64,000 nucleotides of DNA from Alnus glutinosa. Lineage: Eukaryota; Streptophyta; Magnoliopsida; Fagales; Betulaceae. The stretch is from NCBI RefSeq assembly GCF_958979055.1, contig NC_084898.1:1808001-1872000 (forward strand), written 5' to 3'. Below the pieces are notes generated by a model. That model had not been told where the DNA came from. It did no database searches and saw only the letters and a list, made by a program, of their open reading frames with translations. Shown piece after piece: positions 45,401 to 58,166 of the stretch (its first letter is position 1; each line of letters starts with the position of its first letter). A program made the position numbers and the translations under genes.

Positions 45401-47162
45401 AAAAATAAATTCTCTTTTTTTTTTTTAGGCAAATTAAAATATATAAAAAGCAAGAAGAAATTTCATGAAAATAGGTCATTATAGCATGTATCGAACATCT
45501 ATTCTTTGAAAGGGAAAAAAAAAAAGTTAGATCCCTCTACCCTCATGTATCGAACATAACATTTTGCTTGGCCATTATAACATTATACTATCATTCACAA
45601 CAAAAATCACAGGCACAATTCATTCGGGAAAAAAATTATGTAACTAAACAATCCTTAGACCTATTAGCTATTGGAGTAAGAATACCTCATGGCCATCATG
45701 GCAAGACAAGGAGCAAGCAGTGCAAACTCCAGCATTTCCATCTGGGGTGCAAGTCAGGCATGAAAAAATTGCCTGCCTCTTCATATAACCATTAGTATAA
45801 GTACATTCTTTGCCCTCATCACCCCCCAAAACCAGGTCCGCTTCCTAAAAGTCAAAAATTAATGAATAGAAAATAGTTTAACCCAAAAAATGTGTAAGTG
45901 CAATATATAAATGACATCAATCTTTTACAATATATGGGGGAGGGGTGGTTGGGACAGAAGATAGGAGATGAGACATAACTTGGGCTTACAAGAAGACTTG
46001 AGGCCCAATATGGATCCGTTTGTTAAAATTTTTGTTTTGGTATTCACTATTCACCTTTATGTCACATTAAAACATTTTTTTTCTAACCAAAAGCAAAAAA
46101 CACTCCCCAAAACACATTAAGAAACATAGCTTAATGATTTTGTAGGTTTTCCTATATAATGAACTAAACTGAGTTAAACATTGAGTAGTAGTAAGGATCA
46201 GAAACTAAATCTACTTCAAAAGCCCAATTGAGATGCATGCTTCAGACAGAATTTTTTATTACGTGAAGGTATCCAAGCAATCGGCATTCAAAACAAAGAG
46301 GCTGAATAGGAAAAGAGGGAAAATTGTCAAAAGAAATATCCAATAAAATGTATAGAAGACAAAAATGTGAGCTAAAGAGGAAAAAACATGAGCTCCCACC
46401 AAATATATTTCCAGCCAAAGCCATCTGACAAGTAACAATCCATTGTTGATGAAGCAAAATAGTTGGGCAAAAACTTGAATTAAGAGGCCAAGACATTTTC
46501 GGTTAGCTTAGCTTTTCAAGTACTTGTATTGCTTCCAGAAGCAACACTTACCTTCCATTCTGCTCGGAGGCAAAACAATTGATTGCCACATAACTAAACA
46601 GTAACTAAATTAACCATCGGAAAAGCTTCAGGACCAAGAATATGTGATTGCCATTACACTCAACATCATCCAAATAACTAATTTTCCAGTCTTAGGTGTT
46701 CAATCCACAGTAACGAGCCACATAATTTACAGAGATTTTCTAAATTCATCAACATTTGAAACTGCTAACCAAAAAATAACTAATAATTTGAATTATATAA
46801 CTTTTCTATTAGAATAACAAAACGCGGCACTTAACTCTTCCTTATACATATATCTATTTGAGCACAATTTATTCATCAGAAATTCAACGCAAACCTAAAA
46901 CCACAAACACAACATTTTTTTTTTTTTTTTGATAAGTAAATGAACCACAAACACAACATTTAATTCAGAATCCCAAATTAACATCTTTTCCTCAGTTCTC
47001 GTAGCAACCAAAAGATTATAAACCCTGACCACTAAAATATCAAATAGAAAAACTTCGATTATGTGTGAGAAAGAAGCAGACCAGCTCTTGCTCTTCAACG
47101 CCCTTAAGGTACTCGTCGATCGACACGGTCTGCTCAGCTTCATCGTCAAACACATCCGCCAT
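42471..47162 (-). CDS. UBR7: UBR7-type E3 ubiquitin ligase (UBR box and PHD finger), complete
   Basis: Five exons on the minus strand, 47082-47162, 45686-45844, 44464-44724, 42750-43418 and 42471-42560, all phase 0 with GT-AG borders, give 419 residues (human UBR7 is 425). It starts MADVFDDEAEQ as in other plants. The UBR zinc finger spans exons 2-3 (about residues 40-105: CTY...CLTC...CTAC..SCHDGHE, FRCDCGN). A PHD finger follows (about 128-190: YCTCGRPYPDP, CCICEDWFHEEHLG, FICRAC). A Cys-rich segment (CRCEECLVLY) and a basic tail (KKRRR) suggest nuclear location. Relatives read histone or degron ends and monoubiquitinate histone H2B; the plant target is not known. Fragments of it are scattered over 9.4-32.7 kb. 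Intact, with no odd residues in the zinc ligands. Confidence 0.95.
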
Positions 47163-47480
47163 TTTCTTCACCAACTACGTTACCAATAATTGCCACGCTC
47201 CGTACCCGAGATTTCACTGAAACAAACCACAAAGTTCAATATCAGTGAAAGAGATCGTTGAAAAATGTGAACTTTTTGGGTGCCCTAGAAAATGAAACCC
47301 TAGATTCGACAAAAAATAGGAAAGGGGAATTTCGAAGAAAGGTACCTAAGATATTTCTAGGGCACGCAGATGTCGATGAGACTGAAAGAGAAGAAGAAAT
47401 GGGTTTCGACGAGAGAGAGATAGAGAGAGAGAGAGGTTATGAGGGCTGAGATTGGAGAGTTAGGGCTTTATATGTGGCAA
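47163..47480 (-). promoter_or_regulatory. UBR7 promoter and 5' leader
   Basis: A TATA box (TATAAA read on the minus strand) lies at 47467-47472. The leader contains a GA/CT microsatellite at 47413-47436 and a likely leader intron (donor AG/GTACCT near 47345, acceptor TTTGTTTCAG near 47222). CT-rich leaders with an intron are usual for constitutively expressed plant genes; the splice pair is inferred. Confidence 0.5.
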
Positions 47481-49851
47481 GGACTATTGGGACATTTTCC
47501 CGCCAGATCGTGTCACCCTGAGGGAACCTAGGTGTGTTTCCACAAATCAAATGCGTGATATATTCCCTCCAAATTGTGAGTTTTTTTTTTTTTTTTTTTT
47601 TGGGGATTTCCTTGTGCTTTATGTTTAATGTTTTCTTTCATCTCTCTCTCTTTCTTTCTTTTTTTCTTTTTTTTTCTTCATTTTATGTATGTAATTATCA
47701 GTACCTCCATATGTTTACATGATCTTTTTTTTTCTCAGAAAAGTGAAAGATTAGTAAAATAAAAGCAGATATTTACCTTTTAGGGTTATAAAATGTATAT
47801 GATCTTTCATGTATACTTTGGTTACGTCTTTGCGCTTTTCCAATAAACTTAAAATTATCTATAAAAACAGTGAATTCATTCCATTTACGTTTAAAATGAA
47901 TTTAATGAATGATTTTCTTGAATAATTTACTAATAAATTCAAAACAATATATATAAAAGAAATGATACATTTATTTACATCTGTTATATATTTTTTGGGT
48001 ACATATACATATAATCGAGTTTCAAATTTATCATTAGATTTGTGGGGTTTAACGTGGATCCCATAAATCTAAAGGTAAATTTAAAAATGAGATGTATAAA
48101 AAATGTATAGAAAATATAAAAATATCATTTTTCTATGTAAATAAAAAATAAAAATAAAAAAAAAATTGACAATTTATGACTTGATTTAGCTAGCTTTTAC
48201 TCTTTGGGAAACGAGCTTAACCTGAGTTGAATAACTTTTTTATTTAGACTTTGCTTTGGTTCATTTTTTGAGAGTCATTAAAAATGAAGTTAGCCTTTTT
48301 ATTTTCAAAACATAAAACAAAATTAGGAAGATAATGGTTTAACATATCTTTCTTTATTATGCCCATCCCAATTTAACCTAACCTATTGAAAATATTTAGG
48401 TTTTAGGATGATTATTTTCTTTGGACTAATAATGCATCATTGGGCTTACAATGTACATAATCATACTATCCATAATTATCCACATCAAAGCCCACTGCTG
48501 GGATGGGCCTCCATGGGTACACAATCAAATATTGCAGAAAGCAAAAGGCAATGCTCAGTTAGTCTTAAGGAAAGGGTGACAATTTCTATTTGAATATTGG
48601 GTTTGGTTTAATGTGTATAATATTGTATAATTTAATTAAACGGGTCAGATCTCTTAACTTTAACTCAAAAAATAAAAGGAGTATCTTTAATTTTTTTAAA
48701 GTACTTTTCAAGTTGGAAGTATCATTTGATAAATACAAATTTCTTGCGGCGATTACAGTTATTGAATCTACCAAACTACTCCATTTAATACGGCATTTGG
48801 TTTACCAACTCAACGGGGATGCCCTAATTTTTTTTTGTTTTTGTTTTTGTAATCCTAATTATGTCCAATTTGGGCAAAAAAAACAAGGAAGAAGGTGTGT
48901 AGAGTTCATAAGCTTGTCTGGCAAACCATTCTAACTCTCATTCTATTTTTTTTCGCTTTTTCCAAAAAAAATTAAATAAAAAAATTCTAATTTTTTTACA
49001 CTTTTTATATCACATCAATGATTTTTTTATTACTATTCAAATAAAAAAAAATTCACTACAAAACAAAAAAATTTCACATTTTTATAAAACATTATTAAAT
49101 TATATATCACATTAATTACTTCTTACTACTATTCAAATAAATATTTCAAGAAACAATTTCTTACCTAACAAGCTAAATATTTTGGGCAACCCAAAAGATA
49201 TAGGGCTCACCTACCCGATGCACTTGGATCCACCGTCCACACCTTCTTTCTTATTAATTCTCATCTCGAATGGCATGGAATTTAGACAGGAAATTCCACA
49301 AAATATCCTTAGTAACTCAAGGAAATTTAACCATAACCACTCTTTGGAATCACCCTTACTATATGGACTTTATTGGTGATCCAAGGGCAGGCAAGTGGTG
49401 TAGTTATTGGATTAGGATTTTTTAGAATTTCAAATTATGTGAATTCATATCGTTTTTTATATTGAACGGAGTGAAAAATGATAAACATTAAAGATATAAA
49501 ACGTTATCAAGACTAAAAAAAAAAATTCCAAAAGATTTTTTCTTCAATTTTGAGGAGACGTTTCTTCTTTACTAAACCAAAATATAGTTTTTTATTCAAA
49601 GTTTTTATACGATATAAAGTGTAAAAGCCTGATAAAAATATATTCAATTCTCATTGTTAACATGTCACATTTTTAATATGTAACATTTTGCACGCTGTTT
49701 GATACATGAAACGATATAAATTTACATAATTTGAGAATCTACAATTTTAAAAAGATTATAAAGAATTTTTATCCGCATTTATCATGTTGTTAGGGTATGG
49801 AAATCGTACGATATTATTTCCTGGGATACCATTGTCAAGGTGCATTCTCAA
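47481..49851. other. Intergenic DNA, no gene recognised
   Basis: Poly-T tract at 47579-47601, CT-rich tract at 47640-47680, AT-rich DNA beyond. Segments at 48940-49170 with (T/C)ACTATTCAAATAAA motifs look like worn transposon pieces. The 114-codon frame at 48590-48934 has no known motif. Confidence 0.5.
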
Positions 49852-50100
49852 GCTTTGTTTGTTAATTTTTTAATTTTTTTTACTTTTGTTTTTTCTTTTC
49901 AAAACAACATATTACCGAAAAATCTACAATATAAACAAAAAAATAATAAAATATTACCCGCCACGTCAGCTTGTTGTGGGGTTGTTGTGAGAAATGAGTG
50001 TAGGGATCATTTCTCATAAAATAATTACAAAATACTTAAAACTATTTTCACTTTTTAAAAAAAATAATAATAATAATAATAAAACAATAACAAACAAAGC
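49852..50100. mobile_element. Putative MITE
   Basis: Inverted ends GCTTTGTTTGTTA (left) and TAACAAACAAAGC (right) enclose 220 bases of AT-rich DNA containing CCGCCACGTCAGC. No coding content. Confidence 0.6.
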
Positions 50101-50623
50101 CATATTTTGACTTTTAAATTGGAATAGGAAAAGGGGCTTGATACATTCACAACTCCCACCTAATTATTGCACAACTTCAAGACATATTGAGGTGGGGCCT
50201 ACACAATGGGTCCCACCCCAATTCGCTTTGGGGTTGTACGAGAGTTGGGTGGGGATTGTGATTCTAGCATTTTCCATAGAAAAAAAGACTTCTTCAAACT
50301 ATGGATTTTTAAAATATATAAGGTCTTTTTCCGTCTTTATTGTTCTTTTGTTGTTTCCCCTGCATTATGGAGTAGGAAAATGCTAAGTATTAGGGTATCT
50401 AATTATCTTATTTATTTTATATCGATTGACATGATGTGTTTTGACTAATCTCTCATCTCTTGTAAATGAGTTTTAAATGATAAATAAGTGTGAATAGTAG
50501 CATTTTACTAAATATATGATGTAGGTTTTTAAAAATGAATAGTTTGATTTTTTTTTTTTAAACATATAAGTAAGTTATAATGAGGTAATCAAAAGAAAAA
50601 TTAAGGATATATTATTAGGTGAT

Positions 50624-50726
<103 letters not shown>

Positions 50727-50809
50727 AAATTACAAAAGAAAAAAAGAAAAGAAAAGCAAATTATTCTTACATTTGAAGGAAAATTTACAAAAAGAAAATA
50801 CAGGCTATT

Positions 50810-50815
50810 TTGACT
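50810..50815 (+). promoter_or_regulatory. W-box in conserved upstream block of the ATL-like copies
   Basis: TTGACT within TTTTGACTT, followed by (A/G)AGAG.(A/G)CTCC.ATCCCATATAGC. The same order (W-box, TATCC.ATGTGGCTTATTAA) is found before the copies at 55105 and 59372. W-boxes bind WRKY factors in defence responses. Confidence 0.5.
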
Positions 50816-50879
50816 TCAAAGAGTCCTATCCCATATAGCTTTATTAAACTATCTAGCTTTCGGGCTTAAGGAATGTTAC

Positions 50880-51028
50880 AGCATCTTCTTGTGTTTTTCT
50901 GAAATGGCATAGATGTAATTTTTTTAATTAAAAAATTGCAACTATGCTATCCAAAAGGACATAAATATAATTTTTTAATTACATCTATACCATTCCAAGA
51001 GAACAATAAGAAAACACCAGAAGATGCT
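50880..51028. mobile_element. Foldback MITE in the promoter or leader of the first ATL-like copy
   Basis: Inverted arms: AGCATCTTCT.GTGTTTT...CATAGATGTAATT on the left and its reverse complement on the right. It sits between the conserved W-box block and the ATG at 51095; the copies at 55105 and 59372 lack it. Confidence 0.7.
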
Positions 51029-51094
51029 CTAGCATTTCTCTTCCGGCTTTCCTTCACACCTCCCGAATATTTTGTAGCTTCCACTTTCGCACAA

Positions 51095-51565
51095 ATGGCC
51101 TCCTTCCAAGTCTTCTTGTCCACCTTCTTCATCTTCTTCGTCCTTCCTCACATAACTTCAAGCGCCATAATTTGCAAAACTTCGTCTTGTGGTGGCAGGG
51201 AAAACCTGCTCGTCAACTTCCCTTTCCGTCTGAAAGACATGAAACTGACCAATCGTGCGGCTATCCGGGATTCGATCTCTCATGCAACAACCAAAGCCAG
51301 GCAATCCTTACTCTCCCTTATTCCGGTGACGTCGTTGTCGAACACATCGACTACAACAAGCAAGCAAGCAATATATATCGACGACCCAGATCACTGCTTT
51401 GCTAGACGCTTCCTGCAGAACTTCACTCTCTCGGGCTCTCCTTTCCAATTTGCAGCTGTCGGAAACTTCACCTTCCTCAACTGCTCGGCCAACAAGACAA
51501 CGGTGTACGAGTACGGGTATGGGCGGGTCATTCCTTGCGTTAGCGGCAATGACTATAACATGAAT
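51095..51565 (+). pseudogene. ATL20/21-like GUB_WAK ectodomain exon, pseudogene
   Basis: Begins MASFQVFLSTFFIFF with a signal peptide, then C.(T)SSCGG, NFPFRLK, CGYPGFDLSC, IDDPDHCF.R.LQNFTLSGSPFQ and FTFLNCS, as in the intact copies. The reading frame is lost near 51254 (just before CGYPGF) and regained at a 4-base CAAG duplication at 51358-51371, so the two shifts partly cancel. After CVSGNDYNM (about 51565) the sequence no longer matches, and the rest of the exon with its donor is missing. Confidence 0.85.
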
Positions 51566-51569
51566 ACAG

Positions 51570-52740
51570 AAAACCTTTGGGCTTGGGGGGCCATTAGACA
51601 TGCCCCAAGCTTCTTAGTGGCTCTGTCATTGCTGATAAGTCCTATAACTAGTCTCTTATAATTACATATCCGATAAAGTATAATATTTCTAATCAAATCT
51701 CTTAACTTAAAGTGATTTGATCCCATGAAATATTTAAAATTAGATTAATCTAATCTTTATCAAAGCAAATACAATCCTCTTCAAATCCATAACTTTAACT
51801 TTAGAGTAATTTTTTTTTGAACGGTTTAACTTTAGAGTAATTCTACACTAAAAACGTACGGAAACATAGAAACATAGCGGATTAGTCTCTTTTTTTTTTT
51901 TTAATACCTTTTCATATTTTTCTGAATATCAAAAAGGGTTGACTAACTTAAGGGGGAGTTAAGTGTAGAATTAGAATCTTAATTAGTTATAATACTATAT
52001 TAAATTATTATTTATTTTAAGATTTTAAATTGATATATAATAATAAATTAATTATTTAATTAACATTGCAATAGTTTACGCAGCTAAATTTCGGCTCAGT
52101 TCTTTTTTTATTTCCTGAATTTATGTTTGGGTCAGAAAAATGCAAAATTCAATCCAAATAAATCCGCACACAAAAACCAGCAAAAACCGAGGAAAAAATA
52201 GTCAGAAAAATTAGCTAGTGAAAAACCACTCACCACTAAACATGAATTTTAAAATATATTCAATTGTTTCAAACTATAATTCACATTTCTAAACATGTTT
52301 TTTCAATTTTGTTTTTTGTTTTCTATACCATTTAAACATAATTTTAATTTTCTTTTATTCACGATTTTAAAAACAACTATAAAAAAAAATAAAAAATAAA
52401 AATAAAAATCGTACATTCAATCGATCGAACCAAATAAGCCACTTTCCACCTTATGTTTAGAAGGACTTTCAATTTGTTTAGATAAGTAAACTGTATTGGA
52501 TCCTTTCTTAATTAATTGACTATACATATAGGAGATTCCGATCGGGTGCCCCTCATGCTAGCTATTATTTATTCTTTTGTCCATTTCATAAAAATCTTTG
52601 CTTTTTTAAATGGGAGTAGGAAAGACTCGTTCAAACTACGTATTTTAAAAGTAGAAGGGTCTTTTTCCTCCTTTCTTTGCCCTTTCGTCTTTAGCTTTTT
52701 TTTTCTCCAAGCACTATATCAAGTCAAATACGAGTTTTCG
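51570..52740. other. Intergenic DNA, nothing recognised
   Basis: AT-rich, with short A/T tracts and no gene, RNA or clear element. It ends where the tandem duplication begins. Confidence 0.5.
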
Positions 52741-53243
52741 TGGAAAAATGCTCTAAAAAATTTGTAATTTTCTGATGAACAGTCAAGCATTTTGAATGAG
52801 TGAGGAAAAAAGAATTAATTAATTGGATGAAATACAAGATAAACAGTTGTGGTGCGTTTGAGTTGGATTAATTTTTTTTTTTTTATTTTTTAGTTGGGTT
52901 CAATTTTTTAAAATTGGGTTAAAACGGAACGGGTAAAACATGAATACAATTTTAATTTTAAAAACCCACACAAACATCATTTTCAAACATAATAAAATAT
53001 AATACAATATAATTAAACACCCAAAGATACCCTAAATGGTTGAGGTGTGTTTGGTAAAAGAGTTTTGTCGTGAATTTTTCGTTTGAATAAAAATAAGAAG
53101 TAATTAATGTAATATAAAAATGAAATGAGATTTATTTATTTTTTTGTGAAAAAAAGTGAAAAAATTATAAGTTTTTTGTTTGAATGCAAATAAGAAATGA
53201 TTAAAGTGATATAAAATTGAAATGAGATTTAATTTTTTTGTAA

Positions 53244-53841
53244 TGCTCTATTTGTTTCGGTATAAAATGATTTCCGTTGTAAAATATTTTCAGGGAAGTT
53301 ATTTTTCAGAAAAATATTTTCCGTCGAAATTATTTTTCTGTGTTTGGCGCGTACGGAAAATTACAAATATTTTTTATATTTTAATTTAATCATATTAATT
53401 TAAAAAATTAAATTTTATTCACAAAATAAAAAATGTTAATATAAAAAAATACAAATTCCGGCACAAAACGGCCAGATCCGGCTTGATAGCTGGAGATCCG
53501 ACCGCTCCGGCTAGTTTGGCCGGAATCCGGCGACGGTTGCCGAATGTCGCTGGATTCCGACACCGACCAGTGTCGGAATCTGGCTTGTCAGAATCCGGTG
53601 ATAGTCAACTGTTTGAACGTAAAGGTCGACTGCATTGTTTAAAAGAGAGTCGACTGTAACTATTATCTACTGAAAATAATTTACGCTTTTAAAATGTGTA
53701 ATTCATTTTCTGAAATTTATTAAGCATTTTTTGTTAAACGGAAATCATTTTTTGGCTGACCATTATTTTCACCCCTACCAAACATCGGAAAATACTGAAA
53801 TCTTTTTTCAGAAATCATTTTACGTCAAAACAAACGGAGCA
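53244..53841. mobile_element. TIR element with TAA target duplication (598 bases)
   Basis: Ends TGCTC(T/C)(A/G)TTTGTTTCGG and, in reverse, TGCTCCGTTTGTTTTGACG; TAA flanks both sides (53241-53243, 53842-53844). The interior is rich in CCGGATTCCGGC-like blocks. The matching site in tandem unit 2 (near 58060) has no insertion. The 3-base TWA-type target suggests a PIF/Harbinger-like non-autonomous element; the tips do not match the textbook ends, so the class is tentative. Confidence 0.75.
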
Positions 53842-54957
53842 TAAAAGAAAATTGAAAATATATATATTTGCTAATAATTTTGAAAAGGTGTTAATTTATT
53901 TTTTTAAGAAATGAAAAAGAAAGTCAAAACGGAGCTAAAACCATTTGTCAAACACTGCCCTCTTTTTCTAGACATTTTTACTTTTCCTGCCCCTTCTACA
54001 TGTTCAATATTCTATCTATATGTCAGAAGCATTGAATTCTTTATAGGTCTTTTGAATTTTTTAGACAGAATTTTGTGGTCCTCGTACGTCTTTAAGAGAA
54101 GGGATAGTAATTTGTGTTAGCTTACTTGTTTGAGTCGTATGATGCATGTGTACAAAATTATATGAATTAATTATAATTTGATATATATAATTAAATAGGT
54201 TAGATCCGTTAATTAGATCTTGTTAATTTTATATTAGGTTTATATTAAGTTTGTGGATCATATAAAAAAATTAGTATCATTTATATCACGTGTTGAATTT
54301 ATGTCATGTTGAGCCATATGTATAAGATTATATATATCAACCCTAATTAACTTATTTAATTAAATGAGTCACACTCCTCAACCATAACCTACAAATTTTA
54401 TGTGGAGTTCGTGTCGAATTGCGAGTCGTGTCCAAAATTTGAAGCTTTGCTTTTTTTGTTTTTTTTTTTTTTTTATAACCATTCACTCATTCATATCATG
54501 GATGATAAAAATCTTGAACATGTTCAGTTATTATAATGTCTTTAAGGAATATACTTCTTACAAATTAGGTTATATACTTCTTACATATTAAGGAATATAT
54601 GATAATTTTATATACTTTCTCCCATATTAAAGTTATATATTTCTTAATTATTAAAGAATATATGATAATTTTATAGAGTAAATTAAAAGAAATTTGTCAA
54701 ATCCAGTTAAGAAGAAAACTCTATTTGTTATAAAATTAGCCATTCAATTTTTTGGTTTTTTAAGATATAATTAAGTGAGGTATAATTAAAATATGAAAAT
54801 TAAAGCTAATAGTAAAATATTTAGGTGAACAAATATGAATAATTTAATTTATTTATTTAAAAAAAAAAACAATTATTCTCTCATTCACAACATTGCTGTC
54901 ACGATGTAATTGGAGAACTTTTCCTTGAATATTTTTCACAATATGTATAGGCAGCTC

Positions 54958-55003
54958 TTTTGACTTTTTCTTTAAAAAAAAAAAAAAAAAAGCTCTTTTG
55001 ACT
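54958..55003 (+). promoter_or_regulatory. Paired W-boxes upstream of the 55105 exon
   Basis: Two copies of CTCTTTTGACTTT (cores 54960-54965 and 54998-55003) separated by a poly-A run, 100-145 bases before the ATG. The same pair occurs at 59242-59247 and 59291-59296 in the tandem copy. Confidence 0.55.
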
Positions 55004-55104
55004 TTGAAGAGGACTCCACTACTCCCTAGCTATCCCATGTGGCTTATTAACCTTTTCCTAATCCCCCTGAGCATAATATTGTTTTTTCGCTTCGACTTCC
55101 GTAT

Positions 55105-55795
55105 ATGGCTTCCTTCCTTGTCTTCTTCCCCACCTTCTTCTTCCTCCTCCTCTTCTTCTTCCTTCCTCGCATAGCATCAAACGCCATAATCTGTAAACCT
55201 TCATCTTGTGATGGCAACCAAAACGTGCCTGTTCAGTTCCCTTTCCGACTCAAAGGCTCTCAAGCCCGAGCGTGCGGCTATGATCCGGGATTCGATCTCT
55301 CATGCGACAACAAAAGCCGGACAATCCTCCGTTTACCAAATTCCGGGGACATCGTTGTCAAACACATCGACTACTTGGACCAATCAATATATATCGCCGA
55401 CCCAGACAACTGCTTTCCCAGACGGATCATTCAAAACTTCACCGCTTCGGGCTCTCCTTTCCAGATCGACTACCTTTACAGTCTTACCTTCTTCAACTGC
55501 TCCTCTTCTAACGCGGCGATTATGTTTGGGTATTTACAAGTAGATTGCCTTAGCGGCGATGACTATATAGTCTGGGTCATACCGACCGATTACCTTGATC
55601 AGGCTTCGCCACTGCCGGTGTCGTGTAGAGCAAATTGGACGGAATCGTTTCTCTCGCTACGGTACGGGATGGTTCGGTTGAGTTGGGGTGAGCCCCGTTG
55701 CGGAGGATGTGTAGCTCGCGGCGGAGACTGTGCCCGTGAGAATGCTACGAGCCCGGATGTTGGATGCTTTAATGTTCCAAGCAAATTAAGCAATG
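55105..55795 (+). CDS. ATL20/21-like RING-H2 protein, ectodomain first exon (copy 2)
   Basis: Open from ATG 55105 to a GT donor (AATG/GTACGTACG) at 55796, ending in phase 1, 230 codons. Hydrophobic signal peptide (about residues 1-27), then a GUB_WAK-type wall-binding domain: C.PSSCDGNQNVPVQFPFRL, CGYDPGFDLSC, IADPDNCFPRR, NFTASGSPFQ, FFNCSS. It closes with the Cys-rich LSWGEPRCGGCVARGGDC..E...DVGCF segment. In ATL20-22 proteins this exon is followed by one encoding a membrane helix and RING-H2 E3 domain. No such exon occurs before the next copy at 59372, so either the gene is only an exon duplicate or it is spliced to a distant 3' exon. Read through the donor it stops three codons later (GTYV). 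Confidence 0.8.
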
Positions 55796-57222
55796 GTACG
55801 TACGTTTAATTGTCTCATCAAATTGCTTTTGCTAGGAACGTCCGTAGGCAAACATAGCAGATTTGGTCTTTTCTTTTCTTTTTCTTTTTCCTGATTTTCT
55901 TGACATTTATAATTCATCCAAACATAAAATAGGAAAACGACGGTGCATGGGCGCAACTATAAATTTAGGTTGGAAGACAAAACTAAAATAAAAAAAGCTG
56001 TTTAGGAGGGGTAAAAAACTAATTTCAGAGAATTTTTTTAAAAAAACATGCAATTTTGGATGAGTTTTTGAAATTTGCTACCACCGGGTGCAGTGGAAAC
56101 GGAGCCACTACCTTATAAAATAAAGGGTAATATTATTATTTCACTTTTTTAAATAATTTTACCCATTGTTTAAAAGGGACCGATTCTTTTCTATTTCAAA
56201 TTTTTCATTTCATTTGAAATATAAAAGATCCGTTTGCGGGTGTAGTTTTGCCCCCGAGTGCATCGGGGGCTTGGCTCTATTTAACTAGTTCTAGCACTTC
56301 AATTACAACTTGGACCAAGTGATTGATTTTATTGTCTTCTTAGATCGAGTACAATGAATTGTCCGTATTATATGAAATACCGAAAAACAAACGGCATTTA
56401 CCTACTCGAACAGCCTATCTGAATTGTTGAAAACTTGTTCGAATAGGTGAAGTCTTTCCTACCATCTCATGTTGCACCCAATTCCAATCCCATATTCTTT
56501 GAATGTAAGTTGTTTTGTAAAAAAATTTTTAGTAAAGTAATTCAAGGAGGATTAAATATAAATTTTAGATGAAACACACCTACTTTGTATGGTTTAATAT
56601 TATGGGATACCATTAGTAGGGTCACTAGGATGTGGAGTACTATTTTGTCCATTTCATAAAAGTCTTTGTTCATGTTTGGTAACCATTTATTTTCCTTTCT
56701 CTTAAAAAAAAATCAAACTCCTTTCTCCAAATTACTAATCGTACTTTTTTTTTTTTTTTTTTACTCTCTTAAAAAAAATTTAAAACCTATTTTAATTTTA
56801 TATCACATCAATAATTTTTTTCTAACATTTTTCGTTTCAGAACTCTTTTCCAAACCCACCCAGCCTGGAGTGCGAGAGACTTCTTCAAATTTTGTACTTT
56901 TTTAAATGTCTTTTTTCTTTGCTTTTTTGTTTCTTCTTCGTGCACTACATCGAGCTAAAACGTGTTGAAACTGCAAAAGTACTATATGAAATTTGAATGC
57001 TATTCCAATATTGGACTTTCAAGTAGTTGGTGTGAATGCAAGAGCAAATAAAAAACAAAAAACAAAACTTGATAAAATATCTATCTTGATTGATTGATTA
57101 AATATCTATTCTGGGTCTTCTAACATTGTTTGTTCGTTAGCATAATAGCTTTTGCCTTAGCCCCTTCAACCATATTTATTACTTGCCATTTCTGATATTT
57201 TTGTTACAACTTAAGTACAATT

Positions 57223-57229
<7 letters not shown>

Positions 57230-57318
<89 letters not shown>
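57230..57318. repeat. (AT)n microsatellite, 89 bases, unit 1
   Basis: Pure AT run. The corresponding site in tandem unit 2 (60875-60886) is only about 12 bases long. Confidence 0.95.
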
Positions 57319-57321
<3 letters not shown>

Positions 57322-58070
57322 TTTGTGTGTCCATTAATTTCTTGCATGTGTGAGTTTTACTAAATTAAGCAGCACGTCACGTATTCAAATCATGAAGAAA
57401 ATGACTAATGAAGATAGAGTAAATTGGAGTATATTTTAAGAACTGAATAGCTAAAATTAATATAAAAATTACAAAATTTTTGAAATGGAGAAGGTTCTTG
57501 TCCACTCACGCCGACCTGCCTATCATTATCCGATGATGCTGGAAAAATGCTCTAAAAAATTATTAATTTTCTGATGGACAGTCAAGCATTTTGAATGAGT
57601 GAGGAAAAAAGAATTAATTTATTGGATGAAATACAAGATAAACTGTTGTGGTGCGTTTGAGTTGGGTTAAATTTTATTTTTATTTTTTTGTTATTTATTT
57701 TTATTTTTTTTTAGTTGGGTTTAATTTTTTTAAATTGGGTTAAAACGGAACAAGTAAAACTCGAATACAATTTTAATTTTAAAAACCCACACAAACAACA
57801 TTTTCAAACATAATAAAATATAATACAATATAATTACACACCCAAACATATCCTAAATAGTTGATGTGTGTCTGGTAAAGAATTTTATCGTGAATTTTTT
57901 GTTTAAATAAAAATAAGAAGTAATTAATGTAATATAAAAGTGAAATGAGAATTATTTATTTATTTATTTTTTTGTGAAAAAATTATGAGCTTGTTGTTTG
58001 AATAGAAATAAGAAATGATTAAAGTGGAATAAAATTGAAATGAGATTTAATTTTTTTTGAGAGAAAATTG

Positions 58071-58073
<3 letters not shown>

Positions 58074-58163
<90 letters not shown>
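58074..58163. repeat. (AT)n microsatellite, 90 bases, unit 2
   Basis: Pure AT run. The corresponding site in unit 1 (53858-53867) has only about ten bases of AT. Confidence 0.95.

Positions 58164-58166
<3 letters not shown>

Larger units (their letters stand above)
52741..57540. repeat. Tandem duplication, unit 1 (4.8 kb)
   Basis: Begins GGAAAAATGCTCTAAAAAAT and ends CCGATGATGCTGG. Unit 2 (57541-61132) follows head-to-tail with the same start and end. Relative to unit 2 it has an extra TIR element (53244-53841), an extra segment of about 640 bases (about 55880-56520), and a longer (AT)n near its end. Confidence 0.9.

Noticed and set aside
48590-48934. 114-codon frame
   Set aside because: AT-driven composition with Phe and Asn runs; no recognisable domain or gene context.
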